A DNA stretch of 64,000 nt from Stenotrophomonas raiganjensis (SeqCode) (GCF_030658505.1 NZ_JAUTXR010000192.1:67256-131255), one strand, 5' to 3'; positions 29,187 through 39,456 are shown, counted from the first letter of the stretch. Made by a program: numbers and translations. The notes: generated by a model not told the origin, from the letters alone.

Positions 29187-30470
29187 TCACCCCTCGCGTG
29201 CGATCGCGCGCCAGCCGATGTCGGTGCGGTGGAATTCGTTGGTCCAGCTGACCTTGGCCACGCCGGCATAGGCGTTGGCCTGCGCATCGCGCACGCTGTC
29301 ACCCAGCGCCGCCACGCACAGCACGCGGCCGCCGGCACTGAGCACCTGGCCCTGTGCATCCAGCGCGGTGCCGGCATGGAACACCTTGGCACTGGCAGGC
29401 ACGTCGTCCAGGCCGGAAATCACGTCGCCGGTGATCGGCGACTCCGGATACGGCTTCGCGGCCAGCACCACGCCCAGCGACGGGCGCGCATCCCACTGCG
29501 CTTCTACCTGGTCCAGGCGGCCGTCGATGGCGGCTTCCACCAGCTCCACCAGGTCCGACTGCAGGCGCAGCATCACCGGCTGGGTTTCCGGGTCGCCGAA
29601 GCGCACGTTGAATTCGATCACCTTCGGCGCGCCGCTGGCGTCGATCATCAGGCCGGCATAGAGGAAGCCGGTGAACGGGATACCGTCGGCGATCATGCCC
29701 TGCACGGTCGGGTTCACGACTTCGCGCATCACGCGAGCGTGCACTTCCGGGGTGACCACCGGGGCCGGCGAGTACGCGCCCATGCCGCCGGTGTTCGGGC
29801 CGGTGTCGCCGTCGCCGACGCGCTTGTGGTCCTGCGAGGTGGCCATCGGCAGCGCATGCACGCCGTCCACCATCGAAATGAAGCTGGCTTCCTCGCCATC
29901 GAGGAACTCTTCGATCACCACGCGCGCACCGGCGTCTCCGAAGGCATTGCCCGACAGCATGTCACGCACGGCGTCCTCGGCTTCGGCCAAGGTCATCGCC
30001 ACGATCACGCCCTTGCCGGCGGCCAGGCCATCGGCCTTGACCACGATGGGGGCACCCTTCTCGCGGATGTAGGCCAGCGCCGCGTCCACGTCGGTGTGCA
30101 CGGCATAGAACGCGGTGGGGATGTTGTGGCGGGCCAGGAAGTCCTTGGCGTAGGCCTTGCTGCCTTCCAGCTGCGCGGCGGCGGCGGTCGGCCCGAAGAT
30201 GCGCAGGCCGGTGGCACGGAAACGGTCGACCACGCCGGCCACCAGCGGTACTTCCGGGCCAACCACGGTCAGCGCCACGCCTTCGGCCTGGGCCAGCGCC
30301 AGCAGGCCGTCAATGTCAGTCACTTTCACTGCCACGTTGCGGCACTTGTCTTCGCTGGCGGTGCCGGCGTTGCCGGGCGCCACGATCACTTCGGTGACAC
30401 GGGGGGACTGGGCCAGCTTCCATGCCAGGGCGTGTTCGCGGCCGCCGGAGCCGATGACGAGGATCTTCAT
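29187..30470 (-). CDS. purD: Phosphoribosylamine-glycine ligase
   Basis: Second step of de novo purine synthesis, joining glycine to phosphoribosylamine with ATP. 427 residues, normal length, ATP-grasp fold: [24 protein letters not shown]-domain, [15 protein letters not shown] loop, [26 protein letters not shown] 30470 is the family start. Downstream of purH with a terminator-like hairpin in the 61-bp gap. Confidence 0.97.
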   Translation of the reverse strand: MKILVIGSGGREHALAWKLAQSPRVTEVIVAPGNAGTASEDKCRNVAVKVTDIDGLLALAQAEGVALTVVGPEVPLVAGVVDRFRATGLRIFGPTAAAAQLEGSKAYAKDFLARHNIPTAFYAVHTDVDAALAYIREKGAPIVVKADGLAAGKGVIVAMTLAEAEDAVRDMLSGNAFGDAGARVVIEEFLDGEEASFISMVDGVHALPMATSQDHKRVGDGDTGPNTGGMGAYSPAPVVTPEVHARVMREVVNPTVQGMIADGIPFTGFLYAGLMIDASGAPKVIEFNVRFGDPETQPVMLRLQSDLVELVEAAIDGRLDQVEAQWDARPSLGVVLAAKPYPESPITGDVISGLDDVPASAKVFHAGTALDAQGQVLSAGGRVLCVAALGDSVRDAQANAYAGVAKVSWTNEFHRTDIGWRAIAREG

Positions 30471-30487
30471 GGGACAGGGTTCTCGGA

Positions 30488-30522
30488 TACGGAAAAGAAA
30501 AGCCGGGCAGGGCCCGGCTTCG
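30488..30522 (-). terminator. Terminator-like hairpin between purH and purD
   Basis: On the minus strand AAGCCGGGC-CCT-GCCCGGCTT (9-bp stem) is followed by TTCTTTT. It stands 12 bp after the purH stop and before the purD start, so purD expression may be attenuated relative to purH. Confidence 0.7.
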
Positions 30523-30531
30523 TGATGCGGA

Positions 30532-32115
30532 TCAGTGGCGGAAGTGGCGCACGCCGGTGAACACCATGGCCAGGCCATGTTCGTCGGCGGCGGCGATCAC
30601 TTCGGCATCGCGCATCGAACCGCCCGGCTGGATCACCGCCTTGATGCCGGCGGCGGCAGCGGCGTCGATGCCGTCGCGGAACGGGAAGAACGCATCGGAG
30701 GCCATCACCGAGCCCTCGACCACCAGGTTCGCATCGGCGGCCTTGATGCCGGCGATGCGCGCCGAGTACACGCGGCTCATCTGGCCGGCACCGACACCGA
30801 TGGTGCGGTTGTCCTTGGCATAGACGATCGCGTTGGACTTCACGAACTTGGCGACCTTCCAGGCGAACAGCAGGTCGGTGAACTGCTTGTCGGTCGGCGC
30901 CAGCGTGCTGACCACCTTCAGTTCGTCACGCGTCATGCCGCGGTTGTCCGAGGACTGCAGCAGCAGGCCCGAGCCGACGCGCTTGCTGTCGAAGTTGTTC
31001 AGGCCGTCGCCATGCGGGATGCGCAGCACGCGCACGTTGGCCTTCTTCTGCGCGTACTCCAGCGCGGCCGGCTCGTAGTCCGGGGCAATCAGCACTTCGA
31101 CGAACTGGCGGTCCAGGATCACCTTGGCGGTGGCGGCGTCCAGCGGCTTGTTGAAGGCGATGATGCCGCCGAAGGCGCTGGTCGGGTCGGTGGCGTAGGC
31201 CAGCTCGTAGGCATCGCCGTTGCCGGCACCAACGGCCACGCCGCACGGGTTGGCGTGCTTGACGATGACGCAGGCCGGCGCATCGAACTGGCGCACGCAT
31301 TCCCACGCCGCGTCGGCGTCGGCCAGGTTGTTGTAGCTCAGCTCCTTGCCCTGCAGCTGCTGGAAGGTGGCCAGCGTGCCCGGCACCGGGTACAGGTCGC
31401 GGTAGAACGCGCCGCTCTGGTGGGGGTTTTCGCCGTAGCGCAGGTCCATCACCTTCACGAAGGTCGAGTTCATCTGCGCCGGGTACTCGGCGCGGGCTGG
31501 CACGGCGGCGTCGGTGGCGGTGACCGCCGACAGGTAGTTGCTGATCGCGGCGTCGTACTGGGCGACGCGGTTGAACGCGGCCACCGAGAACGCGAAGCGG
31601 GTGGCGGCCGACAGCTGGCCGTCGTTGGCGTCCAGCGAGGCCAGCAGTTCGGCGTACTGCGACGGATCGGTAGCCACCGCCACGCGGGCGAAGTTCTTGG
31701 CCGCCGAACGCAGCATCGCCGGGCCGCCAATGTCGATGTTCTCGACTGCATCGGCCAGGGTGCAGTCGGCCTTGGCGGTGACCGATTCGAACGGATACAG
31801 GTTCAGCACCAGCAGGTCGATGGCGCCGATGCCGTGCTCGGCCATCACTGCATCATCCAGGCCGGAACGGCCCAGCAGGCCGCCGTGCACCATCGGGTGC
31901 AGGGTCTTGACCCGGCCGTCCATCATTTCCGGGAAGCCGGTGACCTCGGCGACGTCCTTCACGGCCAGGCCCGCATCGCGGATCGCCTTGGCGGTGCCGC
32001 CGGTGGACAGCAGCTCCACGCCGCGTGCCGCCAGCGCAGTGGCCAGCTCGACCAGGCCGGTCTTGTCGGAAACGGAGAGGAGGGCCCGGCGGACGGGCAA
32101 CAGATCAGCAGTCAT
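30532..32115 (-). CDS. purH: Bifunctional AICAR transformylase / IMP cyclohydrolase
   Basis: Last two steps of purine synthesis. 527 residues: N-terminal IMP cyclohydrolase ([53 protein letters not shown] loop) and C-terminal transformylase ([46 protein letters not shown]). ATG 32115 is the family start; the upstream frame to 32340 is not homologous. Confidence 0.97.
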   Translation of the reverse strand: MTADLLPVRRALLSVSDKTGLVELATALAARGVELLSTGGTAKAIRDAGLAVKDVAEVTGFPEMMDGRVKTLHPMVHGGLLGRSGLDDAVMAEHGIGAIDLLVLNLYPFESVTAKADCTLADAVENIDIGGPAMLRSAAKNFARVAVATDPSQYAELLASLDANDGQLSAATRFAFSVAAFNRVAQYDAAISNYLSAVTATDAAVPARAEYPAQMNSTFVKVMDLRYGENPHQSGAFYRDLYPVPGTLATFQQLQGKELSYNNLADADAAWECVRQFDAPACVIVKHANPCGVAVGAGNGDAYELAYATDPTSAFGGIIAFNKPLDAATAKVILDRQFVEVLIAPDYEPAALEYAQKKANVRVLRIPHGDGLNNFDSKRVGSGLLLQSSDNRGMTRDELKVVSTLAPTDKQFTDLLFAWKVAKFVKSNAIVYAKDNRTIGVGAGQMSRVYSARIAGIKAADANLVVEGSVMASDAFFPFRDGIDAAAAAGIKAVIQPGGSMRDAEVIAAADEHGLAMVFTGVRHFRH

Positions 32116-32324
32116 GGGACAGAATCGGCAGCGGAGCGGGGCCGATATTGTAGGCGGTGGGGGCCGGTGGCGGGCGCCGACGGGCGAAATCGGCTGCCGG
32201 CGCGGGCCTACGGCCCCCTTCGGCACAGCCCGGTTGGTTGCAGACTGCAAGCAATCCGATGAGGCGGCATCGCCCCGATCGGGTAGGCTGTGCCCGGACT
32301 GCCAAGGATCAGCAGGTAAAGATC

Positions 32325-32942
32325 GTGTCGATCTATGCATTGAAAGGACGTTTCCAGGACTTGTTGCGTCCGGCCGTACGCGGCCTGTACCGCATGGGGA
32401 TCACCGCCAACACGGTGACCGTGGCCGCTGCTGTGGTCTCGCTGCTGGTGGCCGTGGCCGTCTGGTGCTGCGCGCCGGCCCAGCCTCTCCTTTACCTGCT
32501 GCTGCCGCTGTGGATGCTGCTGCGCATGGCGCTCAACGCCGTGGACGGCATGCTGGCCCGCGAATTCGGCCAGCAGTCGCGGCTGGGCGCCTATCTGAAC
32601 GAACTGTGCGATGTGATCGCCGACGCGGCGCTGTACCTGAGCCTGCTCAGCGTACCCGGCGTGCGCCTGGAGGCGCTGTGGTTGCTGGCCTGGACGGCGG
32701 CCCTGAGCGAGTATGCCGGCGTGCTGGGGCTGATGGTCGGTGCCAGCCGCCGCTATGACGGCCCGATGGGCAAGAGCGACCGCGCGTTCGTGATCGGTGC
32801 GCTGGGCCTGCTGCTGGCGTGTGAGTGGGTTGGCGCAATGACGGTCACTGGCGTGGCCGCGGCCATGGCGGTGCTGTGCATGCTGACCATGATCAATCGC
32901 GTCCGTCGCGGACTGCGGGAAGCGGCGGTTTCGCCGGACTAA
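32325..32942 (+). CDS. CDP-alcohol phosphatidyltransferase, YnbA-like
   Basis: A 205-residue membrane enzyme that joins a CDP-activated lipid to an alcohol. The motif DG-x2-AR-x8-G-x3-D-x3-D appears as [27 protein letters not shown], and several hydrophobic helices surround it. The first residues ([32 protein letters not shown]) resemble E. coli YnbA. The likely start is GTG 32325 with a weak upstream AGGT. First gene of a six-gene, same-strand operon; its alcohol acceptor is unknown. Confidence 0.88.
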   Translation: MSIYALKGRFQDLLRPAVRGLYRMGITANTVTVAAAVVSLLVAVAVWCCAPAQPLLYLLLPLWMLLRMALNAVDGMLAREFGQQSRLGAYLNELCDVIADAALYLSLLSVPGVRLEALWLLAWTAALSEYAGVLGLMVGASRRYDGPMGKSDRAFVIGALGLLLACEWVGAMTVTGVAAAMAVLCMLTMINRVRRGLREAAVSPD

Positions 32943-32976
32943 TCAAGCAGATACAAGAAGACAATCAGGAGATTGC

Positions 32977-34728
32977 ATGCGTCAGGCGCAGGAACGGGAA
33001 TTCCACAGCTTCGACCAGGTACCGCTGTTCTACCGGTACTGGGCGGGCACCACTGCAACGCCGGCCACCAAGGCCATCGTGCTGCTGCACCGCGGCCACG
33101 AGCACTCCGGGCGGGTCACCCACCTGGTCGATGAGCTGGACCTGCCCGACACCGCCTTCTTTGCCTGGGACGCGCGAGGCAATGGCCGCTCCCCGGGCGC
33201 GCGTGGCGATGCACCGGGCTTCCCGGCGCTGGTGCGTGACCTCGACAGCTTCATCGCCCATATCGGTGCCGAGCACGGTATCGGGGTGCAGGACATCGTG
33301 GTGATCGCACAGAGCGTGGGGGCAGTGGTCGCTGCGACCTGGGTGCACGACTACGCCCCACGCCTGCGCGCGCTGGTGATGGCTTCGCCGGCGTTCAAGG
33401 TGAAGCTGTACGTGCCGTTCGCGCGGCCTGGCCTGGCATTGATGCAGAAGCTGCGTGGCAATTTTTTCGTCAACAGCTACGTCAAGCCGCAATGGCTGAC
33501 CCATGACCCGGCGCGGGTGGAAAGCTACCGCACCGACCCGCTGATCACCCGGCCGATCTCGGTGCGCGTGTTGCTGGGCCTGTACGAGGCGGCCGACCGC
33601 ATCGTCGCCGATGCGCAGGCGATCAGCGTGCCGGTGCAGCTGCTGGTGTCCGGCTCGGATTTCGTCGTGCACCGTGGCCCGCAGGATCGCTTCTACGAGC
33701 GCCTGTCCAGCCCGATCAAGGAGCGCGTGCACCTGCCGGGCTTCTTCCACGACACGCTGGGCGAGCGCGACCGCGCACCGGCACTGGCGCGTATCCGCAG
33801 TTTCATCCAGGCGCGTTTCGCCGAGCCGCTGCGCGAGTTGTCGCGCCGTGACGCGCACCGGCATGGGCCGACCTTCGAGGAATCGGAGATCCTGGCCTGG
33901 CCGCCGCAACGCAACAGCCTGGCCGACCTGCGCTGGCGCGTGGTACGTGGCGGCCTGCGTTTCGGTGGCACGTTGTCCGAAGGCATCGCGCTGGGCGTGC
34001 AGACCGGTTTCGATTCCGGCAGTACGCTCGACTATATCTATCGCGACGAAGCGCGTGGCAAGGGCCCGCTGGGCCGCATGGTCGACCGCAACTATCTGGA
34101 CGCGATCGGTTGGCGCGGCATCCGCATTCGCGGCCGGCACCTGCAGGAACTGCTGCGCGATGCCGCCCAGCGCCTGCGTCGGCAAGGCACGCCGGTACGC
34201 GTGCTGGACGTGGCGGCGGGTCATGGCCGCTACGTGCTGGAAGCGCTGGGCCAGGGCGAGCAGCGTGCCGACCACATCGTGCTGCGCGACTTCAGTGATC
34301 TGAACGTGACCCAGGGCCAGGCCTTGATCGAGCGCCTCGGTGCGGCCGACATCGCACGCTTCGAGCAGGGCGATGCGTTCGATCCGTCGCAGCTGGCCAA
34401 GGTCGATCCGTCGCCCACGCTGGCGGTGGTCTCCGGCCTGTACGAACTGTTCCCCGACAACGACGCCGTGCTGCGCTCGCTGCAGGGCATTGCCGCAACC
34501 GTGCCGGTGGGGGGCTATCTGGCCTACACCGGCCAGCCCTGGCACCCGCAGCTGGAATTCATCGCCCGCGCACTGACCAGCCATCGCGGTGGCGCGGCGT
34601 GGGTGATGCGCCGCCGCACCCAGCAGGAGATGGATGAGCTGGTGCGCCTGGCCGGGTTCGAGAAGGTGGCGCAGCGTATCGACGACTTCGGCATCTTCAC
34701 CGTGTCGCTGGCGCGCCGGACCGCGTGA
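32977..34728 (+). CDS. Alpha/beta hydrolase - SAM methyltransferase fusion, YnbC-like
   Basis: A 583-residue two-domain protein. Residues 1-290 form an alpha/beta hydrolase: LLHRGHEHSGR oxyanion region, DARGNGRSPGARG, nucleophile elbow IAQSVGA (Ala replaces the first Gly of GxSxG), SGSDFVV and a late GFFHDTL His. Residues about 330-583 form a class I methyltransferase (VRVLDVAAGHGRYVLEALG; LAVVSGLYELFPD). The same fusion defines E. coli YnbC. CAGGAG precedes the ATG. The next gene overlaps by one base (TGATG). It probably edits and methylates the same lipid or headgroup. Confidence 0.9.
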   Translation: MRQAQEREFHSFDQVPLFYRYWAGTTATPATKAIVLLHRGHEHSGRVTHLVDELDLPDTAFFAWDARGNGRSPGARGDAPGFPALVRDLDSFIAHIGAEHGIGVQDIVVIAQSVGAVVAATWVHDYAPRLRALVMASPAFKVKLYVPFARPGLALMQKLRGNFFVNSYVKPQWLTHDPARVESYRTDPLITRPISVRVLLGLYEAADRIVADAQAISVPVQLLVSGSDFVVHRGPQDRFYERLSSPIKERVHLPGFFHDTLGERDRAPALARIRSFIQARFAEPLRELSRRDAHRHGPTFEESEILAWPPQRNSLADLRWRVVRGGLRFGGTLSEGIALGVQTGFDSGSTLDYIYRDEARGKGPLGRMVDRNYLDAIGWRGIRIRGRHLQELLRDAAQRLRRQGTPVRVLDVAAGHGRYVLEALGQGEQRADHIVLRDFSDLNVTQGQALIERLGAADIARFEQGDAFDPSQLAKVDPSPTLAVVSGLYELFPDNDAVLRSLQGIAATVPVGGYLAYTGQPWHPQLEFIARALTSHRGGAAWVMRRRTQQEMDELVRLAGFEKVAQRIDDFGIFTVSLARRTA

Positions 34729-36056
34729 TGGCGACGCTCGCCGCAACCCCGCTGGCCGCAGAGGGGCGCCCCTGGCGGCGCGCCCTGCTGTGGCTGGCCC
34801 TGCTGGGCCCGTTCTTCTTCGCCAGCTATGGCTTCGCCAACTGGATGGCCGGCCGCCATGCCGAACTGCCGGTGATGGCGTTCGGATGGGAAACGCAGAT
34901 TCCGTTCGTGCCGTGGACGATCGTGCCGTACTGGTCGATCGACCTGTTCTACGCCATCTCGTTCTTCCTGTGCCGTCAGCGCCTCGAACTGGACCGGCAC
35001 GCGCTGCGGCTGTTCAGTGCACAGCTGATCGCAGTGAGCTGCTTCCTGCTGTGGCCGCTGCGCTTCAGCTTCGAGCGGCCGGAGATCGGTGGTGTGTTCG
35101 GCTGGCTGTTCGATGTGCTGCTGGGCTTCGACAAGCCGTTCAACCAGGCGCCATCGCTGCACATCGTGCTGCTGATCGTGCTGTGGGTGAAATTCGCGCA
35201 GTACCTGCACGGCGTGTGGCGCTGGGTGCTGCATGTGTGGGCGCTGCTGATCGGCGTCTCGGTGCTGACCACATTCCAGCATCATTTCATTGACATCCCG
35301 ACCGGCCTGCTGGCCGGCTGGCTGTGCGTCTGGCTGTGGCCGGAGCAGGGCACGCCGCCGCTGCGTGCATGGTGCACCGCGCGTGATGCCAAGCGTTGGC
35401 GATTGGCAGCGCTGTACCTGCTGGGGGCGGCGCTGCTGCTGGTGCCAGTGATCCTGCTGCGCGGCGTGGCGTTGTGGCTGCTGTGGCCGGTGGTGTCGTT
35501 GCTGCTGGTGGCGCTGGCGTATGCCGGGTTGGGTACGGCGGTGTTCCAGAAGCGCGCCGATGGTCGCCTGACAATGGCCGCGCGCTGGCTGCTGGCACCG
35601 TACCTGGGCGCGGCCTGGATCAACTCGCGGCTGTGGACGCGGCGTGCGCCGCAGCCGGTGCCGGTGCTGGACGGCGTGTGGCTGGGCCGCATTCCCTGCA
35701 CGGCATTGCCGGCACCTTTGGTGGGCGTGGTCGATGCCTGCGCCGAGCTGTCCTGCTGCGCGCCGGGTACGACGTACGCCGGTGTGCCGATGCTGGACCT
35801 GGTGGTACCCGCGCCGGAGCAGCTGTGCGAGGCCGCCGAGGCCATCGAGCAGCTACGCGTGCAAGGGCCGTTGCTGGTGTGCTGCGCGCTGGGCTATTCG
35901 CGCAGCGCCGCCAGCGTGGCGACCTGGCTGCTGCGCAGCGGTCGTGCGGCCGATGCTGGTGCGGCAGTGGCGATCGTGCGCGCTGCGCGTCCCGGCATCG
36001 TGCTGGGTATTGCCCATCTGCGCGCCATCACGGCTGCTGCAGGAGCGCGCGCATGA
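34728..36056 (+). CDS. PAP2 membrane phosphatase - tyrosine/dual-specificity phosphatase fusion, YnbD-like
   Basis: A 442-residue protein with six or more transmembrane helices in the first ~270 residues, carrying a PAP2-like arrangement (FNQAPSLHIVLLIVLWVKF, then TTFQHHFIDIPTGLLAGWL), followed by a cytosolic cysteine phosphatase domain with the P-loop VCCALGYSRSAASVATWLL (C-x5-R). Matches the layout of E. coli YnbD. Overlaps the preceding stop and shares ATGA with the following gene. A lipid-phosphate phosphatase role is likely for the first domain. Confidence 0.88.
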   Translation: MATLAATPLAAEGRPWRRALLWLALLGPFFFASYGFANWMAGRHAELPVMAFGWETQIPFVPWTIVPYWSIDLFYAISFFLCRQRLELDRHALRLFSAQLIAVSCFLLWPLRFSFERPEIGGVFGWLFDVLLGFDKPFNQAPSLHIVLLIVLWVKFAQYLHGVWRWVLHVWALLIGVSVLTTFQHHFIDIPTGLLAGWLCVWLWPEQGTPPLRAWCTARDAKRWRLAALYLLGAALLLVPVILLRGVALWLLWPVVSLLLVALAYAGLGTAVFQKRADGRLTMAARWLLAPYLGAAWINSRLWTRRAPQPVPVLDGVWLGRIPCTALPAPLVGVVDACAELSCCAPGTTYAGVPMLDLVVPAPEQLCEAAEAIEQLRVQGPLLVCCALGYSRSAASVATWLLRSGRAADAGAAVAIVRAARPGIVLGIAHLRAITAAAGARA

Positions 36057-36490
36057 GCAAGGCTCCCGATCTGGCAACCATGCAACTGCTGCTGCGGCAG
36101 GGCCGTTGGCCGGCCGGCCTGTCGCTGGGCCTGCTGCTGGTGGCGCTGCTGCTGCTCGGCACCGAGCCGGGCTTGGCGATGATCGCCGCCGGGGTGTTGC
36201 TGGTCAGCGCAGGGGTGGGGCTCGTACAGGCCTACCACGCATGGCGGGTCGGGCTGGACGCGAGCCTGCTGCAGCTGCTGCGCGATGAAGGCCTGGTGGG
36301 CGATGCTGCCGCGCGCCGTACCGACCAGCTGCTGCAGGACAGTGGCCTGCGCCGCATACCGGCCGATGCGCCGCTGCGTGGCTGGGATGCGCGCTGGGCC
36401 GGCATGCGCCGCCTGCTGCTGCGCCAGTATCTTTTGACGGCGCTGCAGGCCGCACTGCTGGTGCTGGCCGTGCTGTGGCCGCAGACGTGA
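36053..36490 (+). CDS. Small membrane protein of the lipid operon, 145 residues
   Basis: Two N-terminal transmembrane segments (about 20-60: LSLGLLLVALLLLGTEPGLAMIAAGVLLVSAGVGLV), a soluble helical middle (LLQLLRDEGLVGDAAARRTDQLLQDSGLRRIPADAPLRGWDARWAGMRRLLL) and a C-terminal helix (LLTALQAALLVLAVLWP). No family recognised and no counterpart in E. coli ynbABCD as far as I know. ATGA overlap with the upstream gene shows tight coupling, so it likely serves the same pathway. Confidence 0.8.
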   Translation: MSKAPDLATMQLLLRQGRWPAGLSLGLLLVALLLLGTEPGLAMIAAGVLLVSAGVGLVQAYHAWRVGLDASLLQLLRDEGLVGDAAARRTDQLLQDSGLRRIPADAPLRGWDARWAGMRRLLLRQYLLTALQAALLVLAVLWPQT

Positions 36491-36503
36491 ACCGGAGGGA
36501 CCG

Positions 36504-37133
36504 ATGTTCGCCGAACTGATTGCGCGCGCCTGCAGTGGCGCCATCCATGTAGTGACCGGCGCACGTGCGCTGTGGATCGGCTGTGCACCGTCCGGCGAGC
36601 GCCGCGTGTACTACGGCAACCATGCCAGTCACGGTGACTTCGTGCTGATCTGGTCGTCGATGCCGCCGGCGCTGCGGCGACAGGTACGCCCGGTGGCCGC
36701 CGCCGAATACTGGCAGCGCGACGGCCTGCGCCGCTACCTGATCGATGCGGTGTTCAACGGTGTACTGGTAGAGCGTGAGGCCGGGCATCGCCAGCAGGAC
36801 CCGTTGCAGGTGCTGCGCGATGCGGTCGACGAAGAGTGCTCGCTGATCCTGTTCCCGGAAGGCACGCGCAATGTGGGCGATGAGCCGCTGCTGCCGTTCA
36901 AGAGCGGCATCTACCACCTGGCGCGGCAACGGCCGGAGCTGGAGTTCGTGCCGGTGTGGATCGACAACCTGAAGCGGGTGATGCCGAAGGGCCGGTTCCT
37001 GCCGCTGCCGCTGCTGTGCACGGCCACCTTCGGTACGCCGCTGCGGCTGCAGGCCGACGAGGACAAGGCTGCATTCCTGGCCCGCAGCCGGCAGGCGCTG
37101 CTGGACCTGGCGCCGAATGGAGGGCGCGCATGA
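36504..37133 (+). CDS. 1-acyl-glycerol-3-phosphate acyltransferase-like protein (PlsC family)
   Basis: A 209-residue acyltransferase. Motif I NHASHGDF (H-x4-D), motif III FPEGTRNVGDEPLLPFKSGIYHLA (EGTR, FKSG) and a motif-IV-like VPVWIDNLKR are present. It would acylate a lysophospholipid or phosphorylated glycolipid. 13 bp after the preceding gene and overlapping the next by 4 bp. It is an addition to the ynb-like set. Confidence 0.9.
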   Translation: MFAELIARACSGAIHVVTGARALWIGCAPSGERRVYYGNHASHGDFVLIWSSMPPALRRQVRPVAAAEYWQRDGLRRYLIDAVFNGVLVEREAGHRQQDPLQVLRDAVDEECSLILFPEGTRNVGDEPLLPFKSGIYHLARQRPELEFVPVWIDNLKRVMPKGRFLPLPLLCTATFGTPLRLQADEDKAAFLARSRQALLDLAPNGGRA

Positions 37134-38125
37134 GCTATCTGATGGACGTGTCCGGTGATCTGGCCGCGCGCAGCGTGGGCCAGCAGACCGGTCTGCTGTT
37201 TGCCGGCGTCGGCGCGGTGCTGGTGCTGGCCACGCTGGTGGCCGAGACCCTGCGCTGGCGGCAGCGTGGGCAGCCCAGTGCAGTGATCGCCAACCTGGTG
37301 TCGCGCATCCGCGCCTGGTGGGTGATGGCGATCGTGGTCGGGCTGGCGCTGTTCTTCGGTCGCGCCGGGGTGATCGTACTGTTTGCGATCATCTCGCTGT
37401 TCGCGCTGCGCGAGTTCATCACTCTGGCACCGACCCGCTCGGGCGACTACTACGCGCTGCTGGCCGCGTTCTACATCGTGCTGCCGTGGCAGTACTACCT
37501 GGTGTGGATCGACTGGTACGGCATGTACACGCTGCTGATTCCGGTCTATGCGTTCCTGTTCCTGCCGATCCTGTCGACCATCGGCGGCGATACCACGCAC
37601 TACCTGGAGCGCACGGCGAAGGTGCAGTGGGGGTTGATGATCTGCGTGTTCTGCATCTCGCACGTGCCGCTGCTGCTGAACCTGCACGTGCCCGGGCATG
37701 ACCCGTCGCGCAACGTGCTGCTGTTCGCGTTCCTGGTGATCGTGGTGCAGTCCTCGGACGTGCTGCAGTACATCTGGGGCAAGCTGCTGGGCAAGCACCT
37801 GATTGCGCCGAAGCTGTCGCCGTCGAAGACGGTGGAGGGTTTCGTCGGCGGCGTGCTGAGTGCCAGTGCGCTGGGTGCGGCGCTGTGGTGGATCACCCCG
37901 TTCACGCCGCTGCAGGCGTTCGGCCTGTCGCTGCTGATCAACCTGATGGGGTTCTGGGGCGGCCTGGTGATGTCGGCGATCAAGCGCGACCGGGGCATCA
38001 AGGACTGGGGCCACATGATCGAAGGGCATGGCGGCATGCTCGATCGGCTGGATTCGGTGTGCTTCGCTGCACCGGTGTTCTTCCACGTGGTGCGGTATTA
38101 CTGGAAGGCGGGCGGCGGCGGCTGA
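37130..38125 (+). CDS. Phosphatidate cytidylyltransferase-like membrane enzyme, CdsA/YnbB-like
   Basis: A 331-residue polytopic protein (about eight transmembrane helices) that makes CDP-activated lipid from CTP and a phosphatidic acid. The CdsA signature is complete: SAIKRDRGIKDWGHMIEGHGGMLDRLDS. It is longer and different from housekeeping CdsA and closest in context to E. coli YnbB. Start ATG 37130 overlaps the acyltransferase stop. Last gene of the operon; it would feed CDP-lipid to the first enzyme (32325-32942). Confidence 0.92.
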   Translation: MSYLMDVSGDLAARSVGQQTGLLFAGVGAVLVLATLVAETLRWRQRGQPSAVIANLVSRIRAWWVMAIVVGLALFFGRAGVIVLFAIISLFALREFITLAPTRSGDYYALLAAFYIVLPWQYYLVWIDWYGMYTLLIPVYAFLFLPILSTIGGDTTHYLERTAKVQWGLMICVFCISHVPLLLNLHVPGHDPSRNVLLFAFLVIVVQSSDVLQYIWGKLLGKHLIAPKLSPSKTVEGFVGGVLSASALGAALWWITPFTPLQAFGLSLLINLMGFWGGLVMSAIKRDRGIKDWGHMIEGHGGMLDRLDSVCFAAPVFFHVVRYYWKAGGGG

Positions 38126-38138
38126 TCCTGCCGGGCTT

Positions 38139-38241
38139 CCATCCACGCATGGCGTGGATCTACCGGTAGTGCCGGCCGCTGGCCGGCAACTGCAACATCC
38201 TGCCATCGTTCATGAGGTTGCCGGCCAGTGGCCGGCGCTAC
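38139..38241. repeat. Three SMAG palindromes in tandem
   Basis: 38139-38163: ATCCACGCATGGCGTGGAT then CTAC. 38166-38189: GTAG then TGCCGGCC-GCT-GGCCGGCA. 38217-38241: TTGCCGGCC-AGT-GGCCGGCG then CTAC. They lie between the convergent lipid operon and fis, where transcription from both sides meets. Confidence 0.85.
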
Positions 38242-38250
38242 CACGCTCGC

Positions 38251-38634
<384 letters not shown>

Positions 38635-38640
38635 TCACGG

Positions 38641-39414
38641 TCAGAGGAAGTCGAAGGTGAATGCGACGGTGGACGCGGCGGGCTCCTGTACGCGGAAGGC
38701 GACGCGCGCGCTCTGTCCCGGTTCCAGCAGGGCTGCACCGGGGTTCTCGCCCAGGTACTGCGCGGGCGTGAACACACCGCTGCCGATCACCCGGCCATCG
38801 GCATCGGACAGTGACAGGCGCAGGTCCGGCCAGGCCTGTGCCCAGCGTGCGTCGTTGCGGATGCTGGCCTGCACCTGCAACACGCCGGCCTGTCCGGGCA
38901 GCGGCCGGATCTCGCGGCTGGTCATGGTGAAGGCGGTGGGTTCATGCCAGGCCGGCAGGCTGCAGCGCAGGACGCCGCACAGTGCCCCCAGCCAGGCGCG
39001 GTTGCCGGCGTCGGTGGCCAGCCGCGCACGGTCTGCCAGCACACTCTGCAGCACCAGCAGCAGCGCCAGCCCTGCAACCAGCAGCCAGTGCCAGTGCCAG
39101 CGCGGTGCCGGCAGGCTGCGGGCACGCGCACTGCCAAGGAAACTGGGCGCGTCAGCCGTAGCCGTCGTTGCCGGCACTGCGACCGGTGCCGGCGCAATGG
39201 CCACAGTGCCATCAACGATGAAAGGCGCATCGTCGTGCCGCATCTCTGCCGCCACATCTGCCGCTTCAGCGGGACCGGCTGGCATCTGCGTGGCAGGCGG
39301 CGCGTGTTCGGCCGGGTCCTGCGTGCGCGCATCGGTCGCAGGCGCGGCCTCACCCTCCGGCGTGGGGCGCAGGAAGGTGGCCAGGGGACGGCGTGGTGGG
39401 TTCGGCTCGGACAT
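38641..39414 (-). CDS. DUF3426-type single-pass membrane protein
   Basis: A 257-residue protein with a disordered Pro/Ala-rich N-terminus (about 1-105), one transmembrane helix (WHWHWLLVAGLALLLVLQSVL, about 106-127) and a C-terminal beta domain (FTMTSREIRPLPGQAGVLQVQASIRNDARWAQAWPDLRLSLSDADGRVIGSGVFTPAQYL) characteristic of DUF3426. The N-terminal zinc ribbon normal for this family is absent. ATG 39414 is preferred; no strong ribosome-binding site is seen. Between fis and prmA, the usual gammaproteobacterial/xanthomonad context for this family. Function unknown. Confidence 0.82.
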   Translation of the reverse strand: MSEPNPPRRPLATFLRPTPEGEAAPATDARTQDPAEHAPPATQMPAGPAEAADVAAEMRHDDAPFIVDGTVAIAPAPVAVPATTATADAPSFLGSARARSLPAPRWHWHWLLVAGLALLLVLQSVLADRARLATDAGNRAWLGALCGVLRCSLPAWHEPTAFTMTSREIRPLPGQAGVLQVQASIRNDARWAQAWPDLRLSLSDADGRVIGSGVFTPAQYLGENPGAALLEPGQSARVAFRVQEPAASTVAFTFDFL

Positions 39415-39456
39415 GCTCAGGGTGCGGGCTCGGATCCAGCGGTCATTCAACCACGA

